This document shows positions 1 to 11,811 of a DNA stretch of 64,000 bases, one piece after another. The notes below the pieces were generated by a model that saw only the letters and a program-made list of their open reading frames with translations, was not told the origin of the DNA and made no database searches. The stretch is from Cherax quadricarinatus (taxonomy: Eukaryota > Arthropoda > Malacostraca > Decapoda > Parastacidae): positions 2,120,001 to 2,184,000 of the forward strand of contig NC_091383.1 in NCBI RefSeq assembly GCF_038502225.1. Direction: 5' to 3'. The stretch's first letter is position 1, and each line of letters opens with the position of its first letter. A program made the translations under genes and the position numbers.

Positions 1-556
1 AAGACCTGGCGTAGGTGTGGTTCACCTGATGTAGGTCACCTGATGCCTCTGAAGACCTGGCGTAGGTGTGGTTCACCTGATGTAGGTCACCTGATGCCTC
101 TGAAGACCTGGCGTAGGTGCAGTTCACCTGATGTAGGTCACCTGATGCCTCTGAAGACCTGGCGTAGGTGTGGTTCACCTGATGTAGGTCACCTGATGCC
201 TCTGAAGACCTGGCGTAGGTGCAGTTCACCTGATGTACGTCACCTGATTTCTCTGAAGATCTAGCGTAGGTGTAATTTACATTATGTAGGTCCAGGTCTC
301 CTAATTCTCCTGAAGACTTGCTGTAGGTGCTCTTCGCCTGATGTAGATCACCTGACGCCTCTGAAGACCTGGCGTAGGTGTAATTGACATTACGTAGATG
401 CAGGTCACCTAATTCCCGTGAAGATCTGGCGTAGGTGCTGTTCATCTCACGAAGGTGCAGGTGACCTGATACCTCCGAGGACCTGCCTCTGGAGTAGGTG
501 CACGGCACCTGAGGTCCACTCATTGCCTCAGGGCACCTAGCTCCTACGTAGGTGCA
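1..556. repeat. 51-bp minisatellite, degenerating rightwards
   Basis: The first five units repeat with an exact 51-bp period around the core AAGACCTGGCGTAGGTG. Two unit types alternate: TGTGGTTCACC and TGCAGTTCACC. From about 250 the units diverge but keep GAAGA-CTGGCGTAGGTG and CACCTGATG. The array is cut by the window start. The open frame through it is a by-product of the period being a multiple of three. Confidence 0.9.
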
Positions 557-639
557 GGACATCTATTTACCCTCTAGTTAACAATGCTTCCAAGATGTGT
601 GTCGATATTTCACTACAGTTTATTTAAATAGATCTGTTT

Positions 640-1998
640 TAGCATGTTTTATGTGGTGTTTTATGGTGTTTTATGTGGTGTTTTATGGTGTTTTATGTGG
701 TGTTTTATGGTGTTTTATGTGGTGTTTTATGTGGTGTTTTATGTGGTGTTTTATGTGGTGTTTTATGGTGTTTTATGGTGTTTTATGGTGTTTTATGTGG
801 TGTTTTATGGTGTTTTATGTGGTGTTTTATGGTGTTTTATGTGGTGTTTTATGGTGTTTTTTGTGGTGTTTTATGGTGTTTTATGTGGTGTTTTATGTGG
901 TGTTTTATGTGGTGTTTTATGTGGTGTTTTATGGTGTTTTATGGTGTTTTATGTGGTGTTTTATGGTGTTTTATGTGGTGTTTTATGGTGTTTTTTGTGG
1001 TGTTTTATGGTGTTTTATGTGGTGTTTTATGTGGTGTTTTATGTGGTGTTTTATGGTGTTTTATGGTGTTTTATGGTGTTTTATGTGGTGTTTTATGTGG
1101 TGTTTTATGGTGTTTTATGTGGTGTTTTATGTGGTGTTTTACGGTTTTATGTGGTGTTTTATGTGGTGTTTTATGTGGTGTTTTATGGTGTTTTATGTGG
1201 TGTTTTATGGTGTTTTATGTGGTGTTTTATGTGGTGTTTTATGGCGTTTTATGTGGTGTTTTATGTGGTGTTTTATGGTGTTTTATGTGGTGTTTTATGT
1301 GGTGTTTTATGGTGTTTTATGTGGTGTTTTATTGTGTTTTATGTGGTGTTTTATGTGGTGTTTTATGGTGTTTTATGTGGTGTTTTACGGTGCTTTTTGG
1401 TGTTTTATGTGGTGTTTTATGGTGTTTTATGTGGTGTTTTATGTGGTGTTTTATGTGGTGTTTTATGGTGTTTTATGTGGTGTTTTATGTGGTGTTTTAT
1501 GGTGTTTTATGTGGTGTTTTATGTGGTGTTTTATGTGGTGTTTTACGGTGATTTTTGGTGTTTTATGTGGTGTTTTATGGTATTTTATGTGGTGTTTTAC
1601 GGTGCTTTTTGGTGTTTTATGTGGTGTTTTATGGTGTTTTATGTGGTGTTTTATGTGGTGTTTTATGGTGTTTTATGTGGTGTTTTATGTGGTGTTTTAT
1701 GGTGTTTTATGTGGTGTTTTATGTGGTGTTTTATGGTGTTTTATGTGGTGTTTTACGGTGCTTTTTGGTGTTTTGTGCGGTGTTTTATGGTGTTTTATGT
1801 GGTGTTTTATGGCGTTTTATGTGGTGTTTTATGGTGTTTTATGTGGTGTTCTATGGTGTTTTATGGTGTTTTATATGGTGCTTTATGTGGTGTTTAATGT
1901 GGTGTTTTATGTGGTGTTTTATGGTGTTTTATGAGGTGTTTTATGGTGTTTTATGTTGTGTTAATGTGATGTTTTGTTTGTTTTATGGGGTGTTTTAA
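640..1998. repeat. 10/12-bp minisatellite (GGTGTTTTAT / GTGGTGTTTTAT)
   Basis: More than 100 units of a 10-mer GGTGTTTTAT mixed irregularly with a 12-mer GTGGTGTTTTAT. Sparse variants occur (TTTACGGTGCTTTTTGG recurs four times). No stop codons arise in any plus-strand frame over long stretches, giving three overlapping hydrophobic frames. This is a composition effect and I do not call a gene. Confidence 0.92.
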
Positions 1999-2019
1999 AA
2001 CCTCCAACAGTGTTTTAAA

Positions 2020-2312
2020 CTGTTTTATATGTTGTTTTATGTGGGATTTATGTGGTGTTTTAAGTGATGTTTTAAGTGGTGTTTAAGTGGTGTTTTAAGT
2101 GGTGTTTTAAGTGGTGTTTTAAGTGGTGTTTTAAGTGATGTTTTAAGTGGTGTTTAAGTGGTGCTTTAAGTATTGTTTTAAGTGGTGTTTTAAGTGGTGT
2201 TTTAAGTGGTGTTTTAAGTGGTGTTTTAAGTGGTGTTTTAAGTGATGTTTTAAGTGATGCTTTAAGTGGTGTTTTAAGTGGTGTTTTAAGTGGTATTTTA
2301 AGTGGTGTTTTA
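2020..2312. repeat. 12-bp minisatellite (TTTTAAGTGGTG)
   Basis: About 22 units of TTTTAAGTGGTG, clearly related to the preceding TTTTATGTGGTG array by a T-to-A change. It looks like a separately amplified subfamily of the same repeat. Confidence 0.88.
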
Positions 2313-2505
2313 TGTTTTTATTGGTTTGTTGGTGAAGAACCCGGTGATTTTTAACGTTCTTAAAGAACTACGATTTTTTTTGCGTTCTTTAAATCAATAC
2401 AATACCTGGTTTTTTTCTCAACTCGTCTCCCCAGTACGTGGTTTATATATGTATTTCTATAAACCACACACGTTTAAACCACCAAGGTCTTTATCTTCGA
2501 CCTTT

Positions 2506-3841
2506 TTCAGCTGGCTGTAGAGCTGCAGCTGGTTTTTTCAGCTGGCTGTAGAGCTGCAGCTGTTTTTTTCAGCTGGCTGTAGAGCTGCAGCTGTTTTTTT
2601 TTCAGCTGGCTGTAGAGCTACAGCTGGTTTCTTCAGCTGGCTGTAGAGCTGCAGCTGTTTTTTTCAGCTGGCTGTAGAGCTGCAGCTGTTTTTTTTTCAG
2701 CTGGCTGTAGAGCTACAGCTGGTTTCTTCAGCTGGCTGTAGAGCTGCAGCTGTTTTTTTCAGCTGGCTGTAGAGCTGCAGCTGGTTTTTTCAGCTGGCTG
2801 TAGAGCTGCAGCTGGATTTTTCAGCTGGCTGTAGAGCTGCAGCTGGTTTTTTCAGCTGGCTGTAGAGCTGCAGCTGGTTTCTTCAGCTGGCTGTAGAGCT
2901 ACAGCTGGTTTCTTCAGCTGGCTGTAGAGCTACAGCTGGTTTCTTCAGCTGGCTGTAGAGCTACAGCTGGTTTTTTCAGCTGGCTGTAGAGCTACAGCTG
3001 GTTTTTTCAGCTGGCTGTAGAGCTACAGCTGGTTTTTTCAGCTGGCTGTAGAGCTACAGCTGGTTTCTTCAGCTGGCTGTAGAGCTACAGCTGGTTTCTT
3101 CAGCTGGCTGTAGAGCTACAGCTGGTTTCTTCAGCTGGCTGTAGAGCTACAGCTGGTTTCTTAAGCTGGCTGTAGAGCTACAGTTGGTTTCTTCAGCTGG
3201 CTGTAGAGCTACAGCTGGTTTCTTCAGCTGGTTGTAGAGCTACAGCTGGTTTCTTCAGCTGGTTGTAGAACTACAGCTGGTTGCTTCAGCTGGTTGTAGA
3301 GCTACAGCTGGTTTCTTCAGTTGGTTGTAGAACTACAGCTGGTTTCTTCAGCTGGTTGTAGAACTACAGCTGGTTTCTTCAGCTGGTTGTAGAGCTACAG
3401 CTGGTTTCTTAAGCTGGTTGTAGAGCTACAGCTGGTTTCTTCAGCTGGTTGTAGAACTACAGCTGGTTTCTTCAGCTGGTTGTAGAGCTACAGCTGGTTC
3501 CTTCAGCTAGTTGTAGAACTACAGCTGGTTTATTCAGCTGGTTTACAGCTACAGCTGGTTTCTTCAGCTGGTTGTAGAGCTACAGCTGGTTTCTTCAGCT
3601 GGCTGTAGAGCTACAGCTGGTTTCTTCAGCTGGTTGTAGAGCTACAGCTGGTTTCTTCAGCTGGCTGTAGAGCTACAGCTGGTTTCTTCAGCTGGTTGTA
3701 GAGCTTCAGCTGGTTTCTTCAGCTGGCTGTAGAGCTACAGCTGTTTTCTTCAGCTGGTTGTAGAGCTACAGTTGGTTTCTTCAGCTGGCTGTAGAGCTAC
3801 AGCTGGTTTCTTCAGCTGGCTGTAGAGCTACAGCTGGTTTT
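2506..3841. repeat. 31-bp minisatellite with hairpin-forming unit
   Basis: About 43 units of 31 bp. Each unit has two CAGCTG palindromes flanking TGTAG-AG-CTACA, so every unit can fold on itself. Variants cluster: GAGCTGCAG in the left third, GAGCTACAG in the middle and right, GGTTGTAG mostly 3230-3770. The 190 bp before it (2313-2505) is single-copy sequence with no recognisable feature. Confidence 0.92.
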
Positions 3842-3940
3842 AACAGAATTCAGGAACTCTTCAATACACTTTTTTTCAGAACTCTGCACCTAAATTTTTA
3901 ATGTCAGATGTTACCATCAGCTAACAAAGTGACAGAACTC

Positions 3941-4622
3941 GGTTCTACCAGTTCTAGAACTTCTTACACAGCTAAATGACCTTTTTCACTGGTTCTAGAA
4001 CTTCTTACACAGCTAAATGACCTTTTTCACTGGTTCTAGAACTTCTTACACAGCTAAATGACCTTTTTCACTGGTTCTAGAACTTCTTACACAGCTAAAT
4101 GACCTTTTCACTGGTTCTAGAACTTCTTACACAGCTAAATGACCTTTTTCACTGGTTCTAGAACTTCTTACACAGCTAAATGACCTTTTTCACTGGTTCT
4201 AGAACTTCTTACACAGCTAAATGACCTTTTCACTGGTTCTAGAAGTTTTTACACAGCTAAATGACCTTTTTCACTGGTTCTAGAACTTTTTACACAGCTA
4301 AATGACCTTTTTTACTAGTTCTAGAACATCTTACACAGCTAAATGACCTTTTTCACTGGTTCTAGAACTTCTTACACAGCTAAATGACCTTTTTCACTGG
4401 TTCTAGAACATCTTACACAGCTAAATGACCTTTTTCACTGGTTCTAGAACATCTTACACAGCTAAATGACCTTTTTCACTGGTTCTAGAACTTCTTACAC
4501 AGCTAAATGACCTTTTTCACTGGTTCTAGAACTTCTTACACAGCTAAATGATCTTTTTCTCTGGTTCTAGAACATCTTACACAGCTAAATGACCTTTACA
4601 CTGGTTCTAGAACTGTCTTACA
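3941..4622. repeat. 41-bp minisatellite
   Basis: About 16 units with an exact 41-bp period, core GGTTCTAGAACTTCTTACAC followed by AGCTAAATGACC. Slippage in the T-run (4 to 6 T) makes some units 40 or 42 bp. The TTCTAGAA palindrome is in nearly every unit. Confidence 0.92.
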
Positions 4623-4721
4623 AAGCTGTAAGAATCTTTTATCAGTTTCTTACAGAGTTAAGCTCTTTTTTAAGCTTTAAGAACTGAGTTCTAAAACTGT
4701 CTTTCACAGCTGTAACACACT

Positions 4722-5165
4722 TGACACTGATAGAACTGTCAGCACTTTCTGTCAGCAATTGAAGGGTCTTACCACTGATAAAACTGCCAGCACTTAAAGA
4801 ACTGTCAGCACTGTATGAGATTTAACACTGATAGAACTGTCAGCACTTTCTGTCAGCACTGTATGAGATTTAACACTGATAGAACTGTCAGCACTTTCTG
4901 TCAGCAGTGTATGAGATTTAACACTGATATAACTGTCAGTGCTTCCTGTCAGCAATTAAAGAGCCTTACCACTGATAGAACTGTCAGCACTATGAGATTT
5001 ACCACTGATAGAACTGTCAGCACTATGAGATTTACCACTGATAGAACTGTCAGCACTATGAGATTTACCACTGATAGAACTGTCAGCACTATGAGATTTA
5101 CCACTGATAGAACTGTCAGCACTTTCTGTTAGAACTTAATGAGTCTTACCACTGATAGAACAGCT
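4722..5165. repeat. 33/48-bp minisatellite (ACTGATAGAACTGTCAGCAC)
   Basis: Units share ACTGATAGAACTGTCAGCAC. The left part has ~48-bp units with an extra TTTCTGTCAGCA segment; 4980-5120 has five clean 33-bp units. The following 5166-5423 is AT-rich with no gene or repeat that I can support. Confidence 0.85.
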
Positions 5166-5423
5166 TCAGAACCCTCTTACAGTTCTATACGTGTATTATA
5201 CACGCATTATATACGTTTTACAACGGATTACACAGATATTTTTGTTATATATATTTTTCTTTCTGTTTCGTCTCGGTTAAATCTTTTTTTTTTTTGAGGT
5301 TCAGACGGATTTTTTTCCAAAAAATTCTGAGAATTTGTATCTTATTTTCAGAATTTAAATTTTATTTATCATTAGCTGAAAAAAATATTAATATATTAAT
5401 ACATTAGTAAATCTATCTATTTA

Positions 5424-7106
5424 TGGTATTTTAATGGTAAACTATGGTATTTTAATGGTAAACTATGGTGTTTTAATGGTAAACTATGGTATTTTAATGG
5501 TAAACTATGGTGTTTTAATGGTAAACTATGGTATTTTAATGGTAAACTATGGTGTTTTAATGGTAAATTATGGTGTTTTAATGGTAAACTATGGTGTTTC
5601 AATGGTAAACTATGGTGTTTCAGTGGTAAACTATGGTGTTTCAATGGTAAACTATGGTGTTTTAATGGTAAACTATGGTATTTCAATGGTAAACTATGGT
5701 GTTTTAATGGTAAACTATGGTATTTCAATGGTAAACTATGGTGTTTTAATGGTAAACTATGGTATTTCAATGGTAAACTATGGTGTTTTAATGGTAAACT
5801 ATGGTATTTCAATGGTAAACTATGGTGTTTTAATGGTAAACTATGGTGTTCTAATGGTAAACTATGGTATTTTAATGGTAAACTATGGTGTTTTAATGGT
5901 AAACTATGGTATTTTAATGGTAAACTATGGCGTTTTAATGGTAAACTATGGTATTTTAATGGTAAACTATGGTGTTTTAATGGTAAACTATGGTATTTCA
6001 ATGGTAAACTATGGTGTTTTAATGGTAAACTATGGCGTTTTAATGGTAAACTATGGTTTTTTAATGGTAAACTATGGCGTTTTAATGGTAAACTATGGTA
6101 TTTCAATGGTAAATTGTGGTATTTTAATGGTAAATTATGGTATTTTAATGGTAAACTATGGTGTTTTAATGGTAAACTATGGTATTTCAATGGTAAACTA
6201 TGGTATTTCAATGGTTAACTATGGCGTTTTAATGGCAAATTATGGTATTTTAATGGTAAACTATGGTATTTCAATGGTTAACTATGGTGTTTTAATGGTA
6301 AACTATGGTATTTCAATGGTAAACTATGGTATTTCAATGGTAAACTATGGTGTTTTAATGGTAAACTATGGTATTTCAATGGTAAACTATGGTATTTCAA
6401 TGGTAAACTATGGTGTTTTAATGGTAAACTATGGTATTTCAATGGTAAACTATGGTATTTCAATGGTAAATTATGGTGTTTTAATGGTAAACTATGGTAT
6501 TTCAATGGTAAACTATGGTATTTCAATGGTAAACTATGGTGTTTTAATGGTAAACTATGGTATTTCAATGGTAAACTATGGTATTTCAATGGTAAACTAT
6601 GGTGTTTTAATGGTAAACTATGGTATTTCATTGGTAAACTATGGTGTTTTAATGGTAAACTATGATATTTTAATGGTAAACTATGGTGTTTTAATGGTAA
6701 ACTATGGTATTTCAATGGTAAACTATGGTGTTTTAATGGTAAACTATGGTGTTTTAATGGTAAATTATGGTGTTTTAATGGTAAACTATGGTATTTCAAT
6801 GGTAAACTATGGTGTTTTAATGGTAAACTATGGCGTTTTAATGGTAAACTATGGTATTTCAATGGTAAACTATGGTGTTTTAATGGTAAACTATGGTATT
6901 TCAATGGTAAACTATGGTGTTTTAATGGTAAACTATGGTGTTTTAATGGTAAACTATGGTGTTTTAATGGTAAACTATGGTATTTCAATGGTAAACTATG
7001 GTGTTTTAATGGTAAACTATGGTATTTCAATGGTAAACTATGGTGTTTTAATGGTAAACTATGGTATTTCAATGGTAAACTGTGGTATTTTAATGGTAAA
7101 CTTTTA
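5424..7106. repeat. 21-bp minisatellite (TGGTAAACTATGGT core)
   Basis: About 80 units of 21 bp differing mainly in the last bases (TGTTTTAA, TATTTCAA, TATTTTAA). Dimer and trimer patterns are visible, for example a 63-bp trimer repeated at 6290-6610. A 589-residue plus-strand frame (5434-7203) and two 264-residue minus-strand frames are open only because 21 is a multiple of three. Confidence 0.94.
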
Positions 7107-7124
7107 TGTTTATCATGTCAGCCT

Positions 7125-7405
7125 CAAGACTGTCTACAGCAAGACTTCAGACTTGAGATACTGTCAGTCTTCTGATTTTATACTCTCAGACTTCAGACTC
7201 TGACTTTAATCTTTTGGACTTTAAGACTTCAGCCCTCGAAAGTGCAGACTTCGTACCTAAGTCTTTCAGACTTCAGTCCCTCAGACTTCAGATTTCAGTC
7301 TTTCAGACTTTGACTTCAGATTTCAGATTTTCGGACTCTGACGTCAGATTTCAGTCTTTCAGACTTCAGACTTTGAATTCAGACTTCAGACTTCCAGAGA
7401 ACACC
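7125..7405. repeat. Degenerate TTCAGACTTCAG repeat
   Basis: Imperfect copies of CAGACTTCAG and TTTCAGACTT at irregular 9-20 bp spacing, consistent with an old decayed minisatellite. Confidence 0.6.
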
Positions 7406-7465
7406 ATCAGTCTTCCTGAAAAGAGTGGAAAAAATATTTTTAGATTAATTTACGATTTAATAATA

Positions 7466-7466
7466 A

Positions 7467-7525
<59 letters not shown>

Positions 7526-7533
7526 TACACACA

Positions 7534-7602
<69 letters not shown>

Positions 7603-7613
7603 ACACACTAACA

Positions 7614-7657
<44 letters not shown>
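7466..7657. repeat. (AC)n microsatellite
   Basis: About 190 bp of (AC)n with rare T or TC interruptions, directly at the 5' edge of the LINE-A copy. Confidence 0.97.
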
Positions 7658-7660
<3 letters not shown>

Positions 7661-7749
7661 GTTGAGATAAATAGGCTGAAGCGAGTTACAGGGGCAGTAA
7701 CCAGAGAAGACACAGCATATGAAGCAGCGAGGCCGAACAGGAAGGAATT

Positions 7750-8454
7750 ATGAATTATGCTAAGGTCATATCAGCCTGCCAAGGAGGACCAAGGAGTGAA
7801 AGGGAAGAACAGCTGGTTGCAGATGGAGAGGGTGATAGGTCGAATGCTGAGGCACAACCAGGCTATCAAGAGCCACTGGAAAAATCAAGGGAGAAACTGA
7901 CCACATACAGGCAGGATCCAGAGTCACAGAGGGTGAGGCAATGGGAGGAAGAAAGGGCAAAATCAGTGTTTATCCATGGGCTTCAGGAGAGAGAGGAAAG
8001 GACACACACTGAAAGGTAGCAGGAAGAAAGAAAGGAGATTGAGAAAATCATCACGGAAATAGGTGAAGAGATGGACGAGATTGTAAATTTTCAGAGAATA
8101 GGGGGGTACTCGAAGGGGAGAAACCGACCAATCAAACTGATTCTCAAGACGGAAACAGTGCAGAACAGGATCCTCCAAGAGAAACCACGATTGAAATACT
8201 CGGAAGAGTACAAGAGGGTGTTCCTAGACAGAGACAGAACAAAAGCAGAACGACAGCAGCTGAGGGAGAGGACAAAAAAGCGAAAGGAGCTAGGAAAAGA
8301 GACAAGGATGGAACCAGCAGAGGTCAGTCAGAGCAGAACAGAACAGCAAGGGCAAGCACACACACAACTATTCTCAGAACCATACAACCTATCACACCAT
8401 CCCAACACACACTACAATCCATACCCACAGCCTCCACCCAACACCGAGCTATAG
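7750..8454 (+). pseudogene. LINE-A ORF1 remnant
   Basis: Upstream ORF of the retrotransposon, expected to encode an RNA-binding chaperone that packages the element transcript. The best preserved part (about 7930-8290) reads KSVFIHGL, then an acidic helix, then RIGGYSKGRNRPIKLIL and YSEEYKRVFLDRDRTKAERQQ, a layout typical of LINE ORF1 RRM/C-terminal regions. It is broken by an in-frame TAG at 8017-8019; the frame is the same on both sides. The N-terminal part reads better in another frame between about 7660 and 7880, so a frameshift is also likely. It ends with TAG at 8452-8454, 11 bp before the ORF2 start, a spacing usual for two-ORF LINEs. The C-terminal tail is rich in P, H and Q. Non-functional as it stands. 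Confidence 0.65.
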
Positions 8455-8465
8455 AATCCCACAGT

Positions 8466-11349
8466 ATGCCACCAGGTCTCCCACCCTCACAGGCCCCCCA
8501 AACCACAGTGTTGGAAAGGAAACTGAAGGTATGGTACACAAACGCTGATGGAATAACAAATAAGTGGGAGGAGTGGTATGAAAGAGTCAAAGAAGCATCA
8601 CCGGACATCATAGCTCTCATAGAAACCAAGCTTACAGGTATGATAACAGGTGCCATCTTTCCAACGGGATACCAAATCCTGAGGAAAGACAGAGGGAACA
8701 GGGGGGGTGGAGGAGTGGCGTTGCTGATCAAAAATCGCTGGAATTTTGATGAGCTGGAGAGAGGAGACAGCGGAGAAGAAAGTGATTACATAGCGGGAAC
8801 ACTTCACTCTGGAGGTCCCAAGGTGGTAATAGCAGTGATGTATAACCCACCACAGAACAGCAGGAGGCCAAGGCAAGAGTACGACGAGAGCAATAGAGCG
8901 ATGGTTGACACACTGGCTAGAGTGGTCAGAAGAGCTCATGCATGCAGGGCAAAGCTCCTGATCATGGGTGACTTTAACCACAAGGAGATCGAATGGGAGA
9001 ACTTGGACCCACATGGGGGCCAAGATACATGGAGGGCTAAGATGATGGAGGTGGTACTGGAAAACTTCATGTGCCAACACGTAAGGGACACTACAAGAGA
9101 GAGAGGAGAGGATGAACCAGCAAGGCTGGACTTAGTATTCACCTTGAGTAGTGCAGATATCGAGGACATCACATATGAAAGACCCCTTGGGGCCAGTGAC
9201 CATGTGGTTTTAAGCTTCGAATACACAGTAGAGCTACAAGTGGAGGGAGAAGAAGGAAGGCCAGGACGAATGAAGCCAAACTACAAGAAAGGGGACTACA
9301 CAGGAATGAGGAACTACCTGAACGGGGTTCAGTGGGACAGAGAACTGGCAGGGAAGCCAGTTAATGAGATGATGGAATATGTAGCAACAAAATGCAAGGA
9401 GGCTGAGGAGAGGTTTGTACCCAAGGGTAACAGGAATAATCAAAAAGCCAGGATGAGCCCATGGTTTACCCAAAGGTGCAGGGAGGCAAAAACCAAGTGT
9501 GCTAGGGAATGGAAGAAATATAGAAGGCAAAGGACCCAGGAGAATAAGGAGAACAGTCGTAGAGCCAGAAACGAATATGCACAGATAAGAAGGGAAGCCC
9601 AAAGACAATATGAAAATGACATAGCAGCGAAAGCCAAATCTGACCCGAAACTGTTGTACAGCCACATCAGGAGGAAAACAACAGTCAAGAACCAGGTAAT
9701 CAGGCTAAGGAAGGAAGGAGGAGAGACAACAAGAAATGACCGTGAAGTATGTGAAGAACTCAACAAGAGATTCAAAGAAGTGTTCACAGAGGAGACAGAA
9801 GGGACTCCAGAAAGACGGAGAGGTGGGGCACACCACCAAGTGCTGGACACAGTGCACACAACCGAGGAAGAAGTGAAGAGGCTTCTGAGTGAGCTAGATA
9901 CCTCAAAGGCAATGGGGCCAGATAACATCTCCCCATGGGTATTGAGAGAGGGAACAGAGGCGCTATGTGTACCCCTAACAACAATATTCAATACATCTAT
10001 CGAAACAGGGAGATTGCCTGAGGCATGGAAGACAGCAAATGTAGTCCCAATCTTTAAAAAAGGAGACAGACATGAAGCATTAAACTACAGACCAGTGTCA
10101 CTGACATGTATAGTATGCAAAATCATGGAGAAGATTATCAGGAGAAGAGTGGTGGAACACCTAGAAACATGGTTTCAGGGACGGGAAATCCTGTGTCACA
10201 AACCTACTGGAGTTCTATGACATGGTGACAGCAGTAAGACAAGAGAGAGAGGGGTGGGTGGATTGCATTTTCTTGGACTGCAAGAAGGCGTTTGACACAG
10301 TTCCACACAAGAGATTAGTGCAAAAACTGGAGGACCAAGCAGGGATAACAGGGAAGGCACTACAATGGATCAGGGAATACTTGTCAGGAAGACAGCAGCG
10401 AGTCATGGTACGTGGCGAGGTGTCAGAGTGGGCACCTGTGACCAGCGGGGTCCCGCAGGGGTCAGTCCTAGGACCAGTGCTGTTTCTGGTATTTGTGAAC
10501 GACATGACGGAAGGAATAGACTCTGAGGTGTCCCTGTTTGCAGATGACGTGAAGTTGATGAGAAGAATTCACTCGATCGAAGACCAGGCAGAACTACAAA
10601 GGGATCTGGACAGGCTGCAGACCTGGTCCAGCAATTGGCTCCTGGAGTTCAATCCCACCAAGTGCAAAGTCATGAAGATTGGGGAAGGGCAAAGAAGGCC
10701 GCAGACGGAGTACAGTCTAGGGGGTCAGAGACTACAAACCTCACTCAAGAAAAAATATCTTGGGGTGAGTATAACACCAGGCACATCTCCTGAAGCGCAC
10801 ATCAACCAAATAACTGCTGCAGCATATGGGCGCCTAGCAAACCTCAGAACAGCATTCCGACATCTTAATAAGGAATCATTCAGGACCCTGTACACCGTGT
10901 ACGTTAGGCCCATATTGGAGTATGCGGCACCAGTTTGGAACCCACACCTAGCCAAGCACGTAAAGAAACTAGAGAAAGTGCAAAGGTTTGCAACAAGACT
11001 AGTCCCAGAGCTAAGAGGTATGTCCTACGAGGAGAGGTTAAGGGAAATCAACCTGACGACACTGGAGGACAGGAGAGATAGGGGGGACATGATAACGACA
11101 TACAAAATACTGAGAGGAATTGACAAGGTGGACAAAGACAGGATGTTCCAGAGATTGGACACAGTAACAAGGGGACACAGTTGGAAGCTGAAGACACAGA
11201 TGAATCTCAGGGATGTTAGGAAGTATTTCTTCAGCCACAGAGTAGTCAGTAAGTGGAATAGTTTGGGAAGCGATGTAGTGGAGGCAGGATCCATACATAG
11301 CTTTAAGCAGAGGTATGATAAAGCTCACGGCTCAGGGAGAGTGACCTAG
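8466..11349 (+). pseudogene. LINE-A ORF2: endonuclease-reverse transcriptase, frameshifted
   Basis: Replication enzyme of the element: nicks target DNA and copies its own RNA at the nick. Start ATG at 8466. N-terminal APE/EEP endonuclease covers about residues 20-260, with LIETK near 56, MGDFNHKEIEW near 166 and GASDHVVLSF near 242. A basic linker follows. The RT begins near residue 478 (TSKAMGPDNISPWVL), with PIFKKGD and NYRPVSLT after it. After position 10168 a 26-bp deletion relative to the copy at 58691-60545 shifts the frame, so the first frame stops at 10220 and the rest continues from 10222 in another frame. That part has FDTVPHKRL, SGVPQGSVLGPVLF and the catalytic FADD near 10537-10548, then the C-terminal EYAAPVWNPHLAKHVKKLEK region, ending at 11349. 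All catalytic motifs survive; only the frameshift inactivates it. Confidence 0.88.
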
Positions 11350-11426
11350 TAACGATCAGTGAAGAGGCGGGGCCAGGAGCTCGGACTCGACCCCCGCAAC
11401 CTCAACTAGATGAGTACAACTAGGTG

Positions 11427-11429
<3 letters not shown>

Positions 11430-11512
<83 letters not shown>
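11430..11512. repeat. (AC)n microsatellite on LINE-A tail
   Basis: Uninterrupted (AC)n continuing directly from GTGAGTAC at the LINE-A 3' end and running into a second truncated LINE-A copy. Confidence 0.97.
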
Positions 11513-11702
11513 AAGTGGAATAGCCTAGCAAGTGAAGTAGTGGAGGCAGGAACCATACATAGTTTTAAGAAGAGGTATGACAAAGCTCAGGAAGCAGAGA
11601 GAGATAGGATCCAGTAGCGATCAGTGATGAGGTGGGGCCAGGAGCTGAGTCTCGACCCCTGCAACCACAATTAGGTGAGTACACACACACACACACACAC
11701 AA
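11512..11702 (+). mobile_element. LINE-A, 5'-truncated copy (last ~170 bp) plus (AC)n
   Basis: Begins within the last ORF2 codons (AAGTGGAATAG...GTAGTGGAGGCAGGA), contains the 3' UTR GTGGGGCCAGGAGCT and CTCGACCCCTGCAACC, and ends in TTAGGTGAGTAC(AC)n. It sits immediately downstream of the (AC)n tail of the previous copy, in the same orientation. Confidence 0.85.
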
Positions 11703-11811
11703 ACAGGTACCTACATACTGCTAGGTGTAAGCAGCTACACCCTACGTCTACACCCACCCCAGGATGAAATCCGGGCCTGGTGATTGTGAACCTAAGGTAC
11801 TACCAGTGAGC

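Larger units (their letters stand above)
7658..11430 (+). mobile_element. LINE-A, near full-length non-LTR retrotransposon (CR1/jockey-like)
   Basis: Two-ORF non-LTR element: a degraded ORF1, then ORF2 with APE-type endonuclease and reverse transcriptase, then a short 3' UTR. There is no poly(A); the 3' end has two copies of a TAGGTGAGTACAA-like motif (11403-11430) and then (AC)n. Absence of LTRs, the APE domain, the RT signature FADDVKL and the short tandem 3' motif fit the CR1/jockey group. The exact clade needs a phylogeny. Left edge inferred from where coding-like sequence starts after (AC)n. Confidence 0.85.

Noticed and set aside
597..1934. 445-residue M/F/V/Y/C/W frame, plus overlapping frames of 417 and 292 residues
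   Set aside because: Pure translation of a 10/12-bp repeat with no stop in any plus frame; no start context, domain or unique terminus.
5434..7203. 589-residue VNYGV/I-S/L-M protein
   Set aside because: A 21-bp minisatellite read in frame; both strands are equally open and the short unique C-terminus comes from a decayed repeat.
8598..9991. Minus-strand frames of 160, 143 and 183 residues
   Set aside because: Shadows of LINE-A ORF2 on the opposite strand; no recognisable domains.
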